A stretch of 39,002 nt of DNA from CAZBJJ01 sp964492245 (GTDB lineage: Bacteria > Spirochaetota > Spirochaetia > Treponematales > Breznakiellaceae). The notes under the pieces are model-generated. The model was given only the letters and a program-made list of their open reading frames with translations, ran no database searches and had not been told where the DNA came from. A program made the position numbers and the translations under genes. The DNA is taken from NCBI GenBank assembly GCA_964492245.1, contig CAZBJJ010000016.1, positions 1 through 39,002 on the forward strand, given 5' to 3'. The stretch's first letter is position 1, and each line of letters opens with the position of its first letter. Shown one piece after another: positions 24,019 through 31,989 of the stretch.

Positions 24019-25716
24019 ATGCTCAGCCTAAGGAATATTTCCTGCTGGTTCTCTTCGACCAATGTTTTGGCCCTGGATAGTATTCATTTGGATATACCAG
24101 AGGCCGAAATTCTTGGCATTGTGGGAGAGAACGGGGCGGGAAAATCCACATTAATGCGAATTGCCAGCGGGCACCTTCTTCCCAGCAGCGGCAGTATCCT
24201 TGTCGACAGGAAACTCCTGCGCCCGGGCAGCATTGAGCAGGCCAAAAAACGGGGCCTAGTCCTCCTGCCCCAGTATCCCAGCTTTGCCGAAGATCTGCGC
24301 CTTATAGACGATGCAATTCTCTCCGGTGCCCTCTCGGCAAGGCTGTGGTCGAGCCAGGCTGCGCTGTATAAAAAATGGCAGGAGCTGGGGGAAAGCTATG
24401 GGATTCTGGTGGATCCTAAAAAAAAAGCGGCAAACGCCAGCCCTGCCGAACGGCAAATGGCCCGTCTATTGGGACTTTTGGCAAAAAAGCCCCGATTTTT
24501 AATATTGGACGAGGTTAGCGCCCTGCTGGAAAGCGAGGAGCGCGAAGGCCTGTATCGAATAGTTTCGAACTTAAAAGCAGAGGGCACAGCGGTAATTATG
24601 GTGAGCCACCGCCTAGACGAAATAGTGCGCCTGTGCGATCGCTGCATTGTCCTGCGCCAAGGCAAAATTATTGCCGATGTATACAGGGACGCTTTAAGCG
24701 AATCCCATTTATCCCAGCTTATGTTCGCCGCCCCCTCCTTTCCAGCCAGTGAACCGCGCTCTGCCAATGCACACCACATTGCCAGTGAGCGCAGCACTGG
24801 CGAACAGACACTAAGCGCCTATCAATCTCCAGCCCCCTTCAAGGCTCCAGCAGAGTCTGCAAAAAAACAGGACAATATTATTTTTCAATTGAAGGCGGTA
24901 AGCACCCAGCCCCCATCCTTGCCCGCGCTCCACTGTCTGGACCTAAGCCTAAAAGCCGGAAGCATAACCGGCATCGGCGGCCTGCGAGAATCGGGCCTTA
25001 CAAGCCTGGAACAGCTTATTGCCGGTGGACTTCCCGCCGATAGTGGCGACATCCTGCTAGCTGGCAACCCCCTCTGCCTCGCCGGCCAAAACAAAAAAGC
25101 CAGCCCCAGCCAACGAATAGCTCGGGCCCGCCTTGCCGGACTAGCCTGGACGGGGGGCGAGGGCATTACAAGTATGAAAAGCGAACAGCTTTCCATTGCC
25201 GAAAGCGCAGCAATTCTAAACCCCGCCCACTATGCCAAAAAACACCTGTCATTTTTAATTGATGCCCCCCTAGTGCAACAGAGCAGCGCAAGGCTCCTTG
25301 CCAAGGCCCGCATTTCTGCCCGCCCCAACCAGGGGCTTTCCACCCTTTCGGGGGGCAGCCAGCGTCGCCTTGCTGTGTTCCGAGAACTGAGCAAACCCAG
25401 CCAATTGTTTTTAGCCAGCGAACCCTTTTGGGGCCTGGACAGTAGGTCTATCGAAGAGCTCAAAGGTCTTTTTAAAGAATACCTAGGCACAGTGCCCTCG
25501 TCCGACGGAAAAGAAAGGCCGGACCACCGGGCAGTCCTCCTATTGAGCGTGGACTGCCAGGCCCTTATTAACTACTGCGACCGCTTTATCATTCTAAAAG
25601 ACGGCATCTTTACCAGCGATCACCTGCTTAGCGACCGAGGGAGTCGGGATAGACTGCTACGGGCCCTACCCGAACTTCTATTGGGCAAACAGATAGACGA
25701 GGCTGTCCATGCCTAA
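24019..25716 (+). CDS. rfuB: Riboflavin ABC transporter dual ATPase
   Basis: The 565-residue protein has two ABC domains, as in other BMP-type importers. The first has Walker A GENGAGKST, Walker B FLILDEVSALLE and an H-loop IMVSHRLDE, but its signature region reads ASPAERQ rather than LSGGQ. The second has a degenerate Walker A (GIGGLRESGLTSL, without GK[ST]) but a near-normal signature LSGGSQRR, so only one composite site, formed by the first Walker pair and the second signature, is likely to hydrolyse ATP. A Ser/Ala/Pro-rich linker (about 230-285) joins the halves. The start is 2 nt after rfuA, and the 3' end overlaps rfuC by 8 nt. Confidence 0.9.
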   Translation: MLSLRNISCWFSSTNVLALDSIHLDIPEAEILGIVGENGAGKSTLMRIASGHLLPSSGSILVDRKLLRPGSIEQAKKRGLVLLPQYPSFAEDLRLIDDAILSGALSARLWSSQAALYKKWQELGESYGILVDPKKKAANASPAERQMARLLGLLAKKPRFLILDEVSALLESEEREGLYRIVSNLKAEGTAVIMVSHRLDEIVRLCDRCIVLRQGKIIADVYRDALSESHLSQLMFAAPSFPASEPRSANAHHIASERSTGEQTLSAYQSPAPFKAPAESAKKQDNIIFQLKAVSTQPPSLPALHCLDLSLKAGSITGIGGLRESGLTSLEQLIAGGLPADSGDILLAGNPLCLAGQNKKASPSQRIARARLAGLAWTGGEGITSMKSEQLSIAESAAILNPAHYAKKHLSFLIDAPLVQQSSARLLAKARISARPNQGLSTLSGGSQRRLAVFRELSKPSQLFLASEPFWGLDSRSIEELKGLFKEYLGTVPSSDGKERPDHRAVLLLSVDCQALINYCDRFIILKDGIFTSDHLLSDRGSRDRLLRALPELLLGKQIDEAVHA

Positions 25717-26626
25717 TTTGCTATACGAAATTCTTTTTCGCCCCTGGAGCAATCTTTGGTATATAGGCAATACCCTAGACAGTGCCTTCCTTTTAAGCAC
25801 AGCCGCCCTGGGCCTTGTTCTGGCTTTTAAAGCAGGCAGCTTTAACCTAGCAGGCGAAAGCCAAATATATATGGGCGGAATACTTACTACCATCATCTTA
25901 TTATACCTGCCCCTCTCCCTTCCCCGCCCCCTCCTTATCAGTTTGGCCCTTGTTCTGGCCCTGGGCAGTGGGGCGGCCAGTGGGGCCCTTACCGGAGTTC
26001 TTAAAACCCAGGCCGGCGCCGACCCCATGATAAGCAGTTTTTTAATTTCTACGATACTTAGCCCAATAGGCGATTGGCTTATAACCGGGCCCCTACGCGA
26101 CAGAACAAAGGACCTCCTTGCCAGCCCCCGTATACCGCAGGACCTAAGGCTCTTGCCCATTCTCCCGCCCTCTTCGCTGCATATCGGCATACTTCTCCTG
26201 CCCCTGCTAATATGCGCCATCTACCTATTTTTAGATAAAAGTTTTGCCGGCCTGCGCCTGCGCGTATTGGGACGGGAACTTCCCTTTGCCCGCTATGCCG
26301 GTATTAAAGAAAACAGCTATTTGACCGGCAGCCTTGCCGCCGGCGGTGCCCTGCATGGACTGGCGGGCTTTTTTATCGTGGCCGGCACCGCAGGGATTTG
26401 CCACCTCGGTTTTCCAGCCGGCCTGGGTTGGAACGCCATTGCCGTTGCCCTTATTGCACAGAACAGGGCGCTTTTAGTCTTTCCGGCAGCCCTCTTCTTT
26501 GCCTGGCTGGAAGCCGGCACCCAGGCCGCCGTTCTGGCAACAGGCATAAACCTGAGCACTAAATATTTTATTGTGGCCATTATTTTCTTTGGTGTAAGCG
26601 CCAAAAAAATAAGGAAAAAGCCATGA
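25709..26626 (+). CDS. rfuC: Riboflavin ABC transporter permease 1
   Basis: The 305-residue protein is a hydrophobic permease of the BPD_transp_2 (branched-chain amino acid / ribose / nucleoside) group with about eight to ten helices. Family marks are FKAGSFNLAGESQIYMGG near the N-terminus and the FAGLRLRVLG cytoplasmic loop followed by AGI that contacts the ATPase. It overlaps rfuB by 8 nt and rfuD by 4 nt (ATGA). Together with RfuD it should form the heterodimeric membrane channel. Confidence 0.9.
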   Translation: MPNLLYEILFRPWSNLWYIGNTLDSAFLLSTAALGLVLAFKAGSFNLAGESQIYMGGILTTIILLYLPLSLPRPLLISLALVLALGSGAASGALTGVLKTQAGADPMISSFLISTILSPIGDWLITGPLRDRTKDLLASPRIPQDLRLLPILPPSSLHIGILLLPLLICAIYLFLDKSFAGLRLRVLGRELPFARYAGIKENSYLTGSLAAGGALHGLAGFFIVAGTAGICHLGFPAGLGWNAIAVALIAQNRALLVFPAALFFAWLEAGTQAAVLATGINLSTKYFIVAIIFFGVSAKKIRKKP

Positions 26627-27474
26627 TATACCGCATTCTCTACGCCTTTTTCCCCTATGCCCTAGCCGGAAGTGGCGCCCTCTTAAGCGAATTAGCTGGC
26701 AGCCTGGCCATCTTTAGCGATGGCTTTATGCGCCTGGGCTCCTTTATTTTTTGGGCCCTGGCCACCGAAACCTCCTCGCTATTCTTTGCAGCACTCTCCA
26801 CCATCCTTATAACCGCGGGCTATGGCAGCCTGCTTTCGCTCTGGGTACGGCGCAGCAATTCCAATGGCTATATCGTGGCCCTGGCGGTAAATGTGGCAGC
26901 TAGCAATGTGGCCGATATCATCGCCCTTCTTAAATATGGGAAAATGGGCGAGCAAATTGATCCGCGCTTTCCCCTTATTTCCTATTCGCCAGAGACTGAG
27001 CCCCTACTCTGGCTTATAAGCAACCCCCTTATCTGGCTTGCCTGTTTTCTCTTGTTCTCCCTTGGCCTTTTTTTATATCGTTCCCGCACTGGTCTGCGCC
27101 TGCGCGCTCTTGGCCTGCGCCCAGCTGCCCTTACCGAACAGGGTATTAAACCAGGCTACCTTTACGATATAAGCTGGGCCGCTGCTGCCGGCCTAGCTGG
27201 CCTTGCCGGTGCTTTTTTCTCCTTGCGCCTTTCTGCCTACAGCCCGGGGGCCGTTGGAAGCAGGGGGTGGATTTCATTGGCCATTATTTTTATGGGACAA
27301 AAAAAACTCGGCGGTCTCTTCCTTGCCGCCCTGCTATTTTCCAGCTTAGAAATTATAAGCATCGAACTGGGCGCTTTTTCCACAATTCCCGAGGTGTTTT
27401 TTAGAAGTCTGCCCAATCTCCTAGCCCTGGCAATGTATGCCCTGCAGTCGTATACGATGAAAAAAAAGCTATAA
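26623..27474 (+). CDS. rfuD: Riboflavin ABC transporter permease 2
   Basis: The 283-residue protein is a second BPD_transp_2 permease with about eight helices. The family ATPase-contact loop is YRSRTGLRLRALGLRPAALTEQGI (read in part), and SRGWISLAIIFMGQ is a typical late motif. It shares ATGA with the end of rfuC. It is the last gene of the operon, and only about 25 nt separate it from the convergent MBL-fold gene; no strong terminator is visible there. Confidence 0.88.
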   Translation: MIYRILYAFFPYALAGSGALLSELAGSLAIFSDGFMRLGSFIFWALATETSSLFFAALSTILITAGYGSLLSLWVRRSNSNGYIVALAVNVAASNVADIIALLKYGKMGEQIDPRFPLISYSPETEPLLWLISNPLIWLACFLLFSLGLFLYRSRTGLRLRALGLRPAALTEQGIKPGYLYDISWAAAAGLAGLAGAFFSLRLSAYSPGAVGSRGWISLAIIFMGQKKLGGLFLAALLFSSLEIISIELGAFSTIPEVFFRSLPNLLALAMYALQSYTMKKKL

Positions 27475-27499
27475 GGGTTCGTCGAAAAACTTCAGTTTT

Positions 27500-28354
27500 T
27501 TAGGGGCTCTCCAATGTAAAGGAAGCCCCAGAGTGCAGGGGACGATATATCTTAAAATTTTCGGCAATCTGTTTTATAGCAAGCTCTCCGGTGCAGTGCC
27601 CAAGTGCCAGGCTGTCTAGCTGCTCGTGGCGAGAAAAATAATCAATACAGGCCTGTAATCGAGCTTCATCCGCCTCGTACAGATGAATCCCACCATAAAT
27701 GGCCAAAAGTGGCTGCTTAAAAAGAGCCTTTGCGGTATCGGCCATATTCATAATGCCAGGGTGCGCGCAGCCAACAACAAGGGAAAGGCCCTTTTTCCCC
27801 TCAATTACAAGGGCCTGTTCATCGTTAAAGCCATCCTGTACAAAGGCCTCTCCCATCTTAAGGCACAGGCGCTCGGCTATCCTCTCTTGGGTATAATTTC
27901 GCTCAAAGCCCCCAATGAGCCAAAGGCCCGGCCCAAGCTCCTGCCTCCAGGGCCGCCCCTCCTTTAGGGGGCGGGAGGGCGAGTAGTTGCCAAGGACAAA
28001 ATTTTTCTCTGCCCAATCCCTTTGCCAGCTTGTCCCATTATAGCGGGGCCCTTGGGCATCTAAAGAATATTTTTTTTCAAAAAAATCCGGCCCAAGCCAA
28101 AGCCGCGGTGTTTTTTTTAAACGCCCTTCAAGGGCCACCAGCCCATCGCCATGGTCCCAATGGCCGTGGCTAATAACAATATCTTCGACCAAACTCACAT
28201 CTAAACCCAGTTTTTTTGCATTCGCTAAAAAAAGCCCACTGCTGCCCACATCAAATAATATTTTCTTCTCGGGCAAATAAAACGAAAGCCCATACTCGCC
28301 CTTAAGAGAGCCCGAAGGCGAAGGGCTGTTATCGACTAGGCAGACAATGCGCAC
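27500..28354 (-). CDS. MBL-fold metallo-hydrolase (COG1237-like)
   Basis: The 284-residue protein has the metallo-beta-lactamase fold motif ISHGHWDHGDG, followed by VVGCAHPGIMNM and YGGIHLYEA and a late LGHCTGELA, which together match the COG1237 group often labelled as dihydropteroate-synthase-like methanopterin precursor enzymes. That label is based on one archaeal route and should not be taken literally here. The start is GTG at 28354, with GAGGG 7 nt upstream. It begins 15 nt after the HAD gene stop and is probably co-transcribed with it. Substrate unknown. Confidence 0.82.
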   Translation of the reverse strand: MRIVCLVDNSPSPSGSLKGEYGLSFYLPEKKILFDVGSSGLFLANAKKLGLDVSLVEDIVISHGHWDHGDGLVALEGRLKKTPRLWLGPDFFEKKYSLDAQGPRYNGTSWQRDWAEKNFVLGNYSPSRPLKEGRPWRQELGPGLWLIGGFERNYTQERIAERLCLKMGEAFVQDGFNDEQALVIEGKKGLSLVVGCAHPGIMNMADTAKALFKQPLLAIYGGIHLYEADEARLQACIDYFSRHEQLDSLALGHCTGELAIKQIAENFKIYRPLHSGASFTLESP

Positions 28355-28369
28355 TTCCGTACCCTCATT

Positions 28370-29059
28370 TTAATGCCGGTGCTGGGCGGCAATTGCCGGG
28401 TCGGGAAATTGCTGGGCAACCTGAATAGCAGTTTTAAGCTCGTAAATATTTGAAATACTTATAATCCCCCGCTCACCAGCCAGCTCTTTTTCATGGCCAG
28501 TTTCATCAATCTGTATGCCAATGCCCCCAAATTCAGTCCAGGGAATTAAATATTCTAAATAATCATCGACAAAGACCGTCTCTTCAAAGCTATGACCGGT
28601 GGAAGCCAGGGCCGTCTCGTAGGCAAAGCGCGAAGGTTTTCCCCTGCCCCCCAGACGCTGCATATCCCAGATATCTTCAAAAACATCCTGTATATTGTAA
28701 AAACTAAGTACCCGCTCGGCATGAATAGCCGGGCTATTGGTCAAAAGCGTAATGGGAAGACCCAAAGATAAGAGGAAGTCGCGCAGCTGGGGATCCGGGG
28801 TCAACTCGTCGGTTTCATTTTCGGGGTGAATGGCCCGATAGTACTCCTCGGTATTCGAAAATGCATATTCTGCAATAAGCCAGTCTAGGGTAGTTGGATG
28901 GCGGGCCTTACCCTTTTTTCGCAGCGCCGCTGCTTCTTCGTAGCTAAGCCCCAAAAAAGTAGCTATAAACTGCTTCATGCGCCCCGTCATGCCCGCATCC
29001 ATTTTTTCGGATGCCGGATAGATGGTATTGTCCATGTCTAAAAGAATATGCTTAATCAT
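28370..29059 (-). CDS. HAD-family hydrolase (pyrimidine 5'-nucleotidase-like)
   Basis: The protein (229 residues from ATG 29059) has the HAD nucleophile motif LLDMDNTIYP, motif II LLTNSPAIH, and a C-terminal acidic motif VFVDDYLEY. Motif I with N-T-I/L-Y and the alpha-helical cap match the SDT1/PHM8-like pyrimidine 5'-nucleotidases; other phosphate monoesters are possible. ATG 29059 is chosen over TTG 29086 because the latter lies inside a good promoter. There is no Shine-Dalgarno sequence. The gene follows ffh by about 55 nt. Confidence 0.85.
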   Translation of the reverse strand: MIKHILLDMDNTIYPASEKMDAGMTGRMKQFIATFLGLSYEEAAALRKKGKARHPTTLDWLIAEYAFSNTEEYYRAIHPENETDELTPDPQLRDFLLSLGLPITLLTNSPAIHAERVLSFYNIQDVFEDIWDMQRLGGRGKPSRFAYETALASTGHSFEETVFVDDYLEYLIPWTEFGGIGIQIDETGHEKELAGERGIISISNIYELKTAIQVAQQFPDPAIAAQHRH

Positions 29060-29066
29060 GCCCACA

Positions 29067-29095
29067 AGTATACCAAAACCGGGCAATCTTGTCCT
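29067..29095 (-). promoter_or_regulatory. Promoter of the HAD-MBL gene pair
   Basis: On the minus strand AGGACA (29095-29090) and TATACT (29072-29067) are separated by 17 nt, and TG in front makes an extended -10 (TGGTATACT). The -10 box ends 7 nt before ATG 29059, so a leaderless mRNA is predicted. Confidence 0.65.
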
Positions 29096-29114
29096 ATAAA
29101 GCCCAATTGGCTAA

Positions 29115-30458
29115 TTACATTCCCCCAAGACGCGAAAGCATTGCCTGGGCCTGGGCCGGATTCTTAGACAGCTTGGCCATTTTTTTCATCATCCCCCGGG
29201 TCTTTTCGAATTTTTTTAAAAGCCGGGCCACCTCGCCCACCGAGGTCCCCGAACCAAGGGCAATACGTTTTCGCCTGGTGGGCCCAATTAAAATATGGTT
29301 GGCGCGCTCTCGTTTGGTCATCGAGCAGATAATGGCCTCCTGCACCGCCAGTTCCCGCATATCCACATCGTCCTCGCTAATCTGCCCGGCCATACCCGGA
29401 ATCATATCCATCATCGACTTAAGATTGCCCATCTTTCGAATGTTCTGAATCTGTTCCAGCCAATCCTGGAGGGTAAAATTCTCCTTCTCCATCTTGGCCT
29501 GTAACTGCATGGCCTCTTCTTGGTCCACCACCTCCTGGGCCTTCTCGACAAAGCTGACAACATCGCCCATGCCTAAAATGCGACCGGCCATGCGCTCGGG
29601 ATGGAAGGCCTCGAGGTCTTCCATTTTTTCGCCCACGCCTACAAACTTAAGCGCCGTCCCCGTCACTGTTTTTAACGAAAGCGCCGCACCCCCACGGGTG
29701 TCGGAATCGAATTTAGTTAAAATAACCCCGGTCAGGCCAATTTTTTCGTTAAATTCCTTTGCAATATCCACAGCCGACTGACCGGTCATAGCATCGGCCA
29801 CAAGCAAGAGTTCCTGCGGCTTACAGACATCCCGAATGCGCTCCAGCTCCTGCATCATCGGGGCATCCAACTGCAATCGTCCCGTGGTATCTACAATTAA
29901 GGTATCGACCGGATTTTTCTTAGCATACAGCAGGGCATTTTTTACCAGCTTTACCGGGTCCTTTGCCCCCTCTTCTCGGTATATAGGCACATCAATTTGC
30001 TGGGCCAAAACCGCCAACTGCTCCACCGCCGCAGGGCGCACAAGGTCGGCGGCCACCAACAAGGGGCGGCGCCCCTCTTTTTTAAGCTTCAGGGCCAACT
30101 TCCCCGAACTCGTCGTTTTACCCGAGCCCTGCAAGCCCAGCATAAGTAAGGTGCTCAGGGTATCGGGGCCCTTGAGCGCCAGAGCCTGATTGGTATCGCC
30201 CAAAAAGGCAACCAGCTTATCGTGGACAATTTTAACAAACTGCTGGCCAGGATTAACTGCCCGCAAAACTTTTTCGCCCTTGGCCTCGTCGACAGTGGCA
30301 TTGATAAACCGGCGGACAACTCTAAGGTTTACATCCGCCTCCAAGAGAGCAATTTTAATAGCTTCTACAGCATCGTCAATATTTTTCTCGGTAATACTGG
30401 CCTTACCGCCAATCGTCCGCACAATATCGGAGAACTTTGTCGTTATCTTCTCGAACAT
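29115..30458 (-). CDS. ffh: Signal recognition particle protein Ffh
   Basis: The protein (447 residues from ATG 30458, MFEKITTKF) is the SRP GTPase that binds 4.5S RNA and signal sequences and delivers ribosomes to FtsY. It has the N domain (about 1-85), G domain with GLQGSGKTTSSGKLA, DTTGRL and TKFDSDTRGG (about 86-295), and the methionine-containing M domain from about 300 (LGMGDVVSFVEKAQ). ATG 30458 is chosen over an upstream in-frame start at 30494 because it gives the standard Ffh N-terminus and because the upstream part holds a promoter. Length is normal. Confidence 0.97.
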   Translation of the reverse strand: MFEKITTKFSDIVRTIGGKASITEKNIDDAVEAIKIALLEADVNLRVVRRFINATVDEAKGEKVLRAVNPGQQFVKIVHDKLVAFLGDTNQALALKGPDTLSTLLMLGLQGSGKTTSSGKLALKLKKEGRRPLLVAADLVRPAAVEQLAVLAQQIDVPIYREEGAKDPVKLVKNALLYAKKNPVDTLIVDTTGRLQLDAPMMQELERIRDVCKPQELLLVADAMTGQSAVDIAKEFNEKIGLTGVILTKFDSDTRGGAALSLKTVTGTALKFVGVGEKMEDLEAFHPERMAGRILGMGDVVSFVEKAQEVVDQEEAMQLQAKMEKENFTLQDWLEQIQNIRKMGNLKSMMDMIPGMAGQISEDDVDMRELAVQEAIICSMTKRERANHILIGPTRRKRIALGSGTSVGEVARLLKKFEKTRGMMKKMAKLSKNPAQAQAMLSRLGGM

Positions 30459-30463
30459 AGCTC

Positions 30464-30494
30464 TATATAAGCAAAAGACCTGCCCGCCCGTCAA
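30464..30494 (-). promoter_or_regulatory. Promoter of ffh, overlapping the antiporter stop codon
   Basis: On the minus strand TTGACG (30494-30489) lies 18 nt from an extended TGC-TTATAT box (30470-30465), or 19 nt from TATATA (30469-30464). The box ends 5-6 nt before ATG 30458. The TGA in TTGACG is the stop codon of the upstream antiporter gene. Confidence 0.5.
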
Positions 30495-31720
30495 GGGCTC
30501 TTTTTTTCCCCTACACTCTCTGCTACGGGTAAAGAGCCCGATTTAAAAATGGCAAACTTTGCCGAGGCCGGGCCAATTAACTCATACAAAACCGAGGAAG
30601 AAAGAATAATCGTCAAAAGCATATTGCCCACCTCTACCGGCAAAATCCGTTTTCCTAAAAAGGCTAGGCCAATGGCAACCCCCGCCTGAGGCACAAGGGC
30701 AAAGCCAAGATAATTGCGAATCTCTTTTTCGCTTTTCACCAGAGAAGCCCCTGTCCAAGCCCCCAAATATTTCCCAATAATACGTACAAAAAAATAGGCA
30801 ATACCCACAATGCCAAGGGTCTTAAAAGAACTCAGGTCTAAACTCATCCCGGATACCACAAAAAACATCGAAAAAATAGGCGGCGTAAATTTCTCCAACT
30901 GTCTATACAGGCCCTTATCTCGGGTTAAATTGATATACACGGTGCCAAAGACCATACAGGAGAGCAAGGGCGATATATCCACTGCCGAACAGATGCCCGC
31001 CAGGGCCAGAAGCATTGCCACGGTAAGTATCAGGCGGTTGTCCTCGCTGCGCGTAGTTGGTCGCAAGAGCCGGCTTAAAATAATCCCAAAAACAAGGCCA
31101 AGCCCCATTGCCAAAATGTTAAAGACAACGGGCAACATAATGCTCAAAAGATTCAGGCTTTCACTGTGCCGGGCATTTATCACCGCCATTATCACGCTAA
31201 AAATAATTAAGCAGACTGCATCGTCCAAGGCCACGACCTGTAAAAGCGTATTTACAAACTTTCCCTTCGCATTGTACTGGCGTATGGTGGCCATTGTACT
31301 TGCGGGCGCTGTCGCTGTTGCAATTGCCCCTAAAAGCAGGGAAAAATCCCAGTCGTAGCCAAAGCCATAGCGCATTAAAAGCGTAATAAAAATCCCCGGT
31401 ATCAGCGATTCAAAGAGCGTAATCGTAATTATCCCTAGGCCGGAGTTTTCGAAGGCGGATTTTTTAAAATACCGCCCCACCCCAAATGCTATAAAGGCCA
31501 GTGCGATATCGCTTACAAAGTTCATTTTATGCACCAGGTCGTGCGGAATGACATTAAACACATAGGGGCCAATTATCACTCCTGCCAGAATAAAGCCGGT
31601 TACATTGGGCAGGCGCGCCAATTTTGTAAACCGCGTTATTACAAATCCGGCAAAAAGCATAATCGATAGCGATAGCAACAAAATCGTAGTTGCATTAAAA
31701 TTGAGCAATATTTTTTCCAC
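30491..31720 (-). CDS. CPA2-type cation/proton antiporter
   Basis: The 409-residue membrane protein has about twelve helices and belongs to the Na/H exchanger, KefB-like (CPA2) group. Family marks are LPNVTGFILAGVIIGP near the N-terminus, the helix-5-type motif ending VVALDDAV with paired Asp residues for cation exchange, and GIICSAVDIS-like segments later. It has no C-terminal RCK/TrkA-N domain, so it lacks the usual nucleotide-gated control. The start is GTG at 31720 with AGGAG 8 nt upstream. It is the last backbone gene before the AT-rich island. Confidence 0.88.
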   Translation of the reverse strand: MEKILLNFNATTILLLSLSIMLFAGFVITRFTKLARLPNVTGFILAGVIIGPYVFNVIPHDLVHKMNFVSDIALAFIAFGVGRYFKKSAFENSGLGIITITLFESLIPGIFITLLMRYGFGYDWDFSLLLGAIATATAPASTMATIRQYNAKGKFVNTLLQVVALDDAVCLIIFSVIMAVINARHSESLNLLSIMLPVVFNILAMGLGLVFGIILSRLLRPTTRSEDNRLILTVAMLLALAGICSAVDISPLLSCMVFGTVYINLTRDKGLYRQLEKFTPPIFSMFFVVSGMSLDLSSFKTLGIVGIAYFFVRIIGKYLGAWTGASLVKSEKEIRNYLGFALVPQAGVAIGLAFLGKRILPVEVGNMLLTIILSSSVLYELIGPASAKFAIFKSGSLPVAESVGEKKSP

Positions 31721-31872
31721 GCTGCAGGCTCCTGTAGTCTTTCAGTTTTTAAATTGCTACTCTCTCTCAAACTGACAAGCTAAATTCTATTAAAACCAGC
31801 TACATTTTGCAAGATAAGGCAGAGTGCTTGGGACGGGGGGGCCTCATCGTTCTGTGTCAAAATAGTTGTCAT
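31721..31872. other. Non-coding border of the defence island
   Basis: No gene is seen here. The stretch includes a run of seven G near 31836 and separates the antiporter gene of normal composition from the transposase fragment and the AT-rich hsdR gene. Confidence 0.5.
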
Positions 31873-31989
31873 CTACCCCCCTGGGCCTTTTGCTTCTTTT
31901 TTAATGGCCTTGGTGATTTTGGATCTGAATATTTCCCAATCAATTGTTTTATTTAATTTTTCCACAGGAATAGTTAATTCGTTAAGTAT
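31873..31989 (-). pseudogene. N-terminal fragment of an IS5-type transposase
   Basis: Directly after the hsdR stop codon, and in the same frame, the minus strand reads ILNELTIPVEKLNKTIDWEI and ends KKEAKGPGG followed by TAG, 38 codons in all. The N-terminus of IS5-type DDE transposases has the same order: an I-x-W-x-x-F-R segment, then KGPGGRPxYD. The fragment stops just where the R-P-x-Y/F-D would follow, and no DDE domain remains. It has no start codon of its own. This is best seen as IS debris at the island border; the identification rests on one short segment. Confidence 0.6.

Noticed and set aside
27484..27501. AAAAAC-TTCA-GTTTTT hairpin between rfuD and the MBL gene as a bidirectional terminator
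   Set aside because: The stem is only six pairs with a single G-C, too weak to call; the gap is merely 25 nt and shows nothing stronger.
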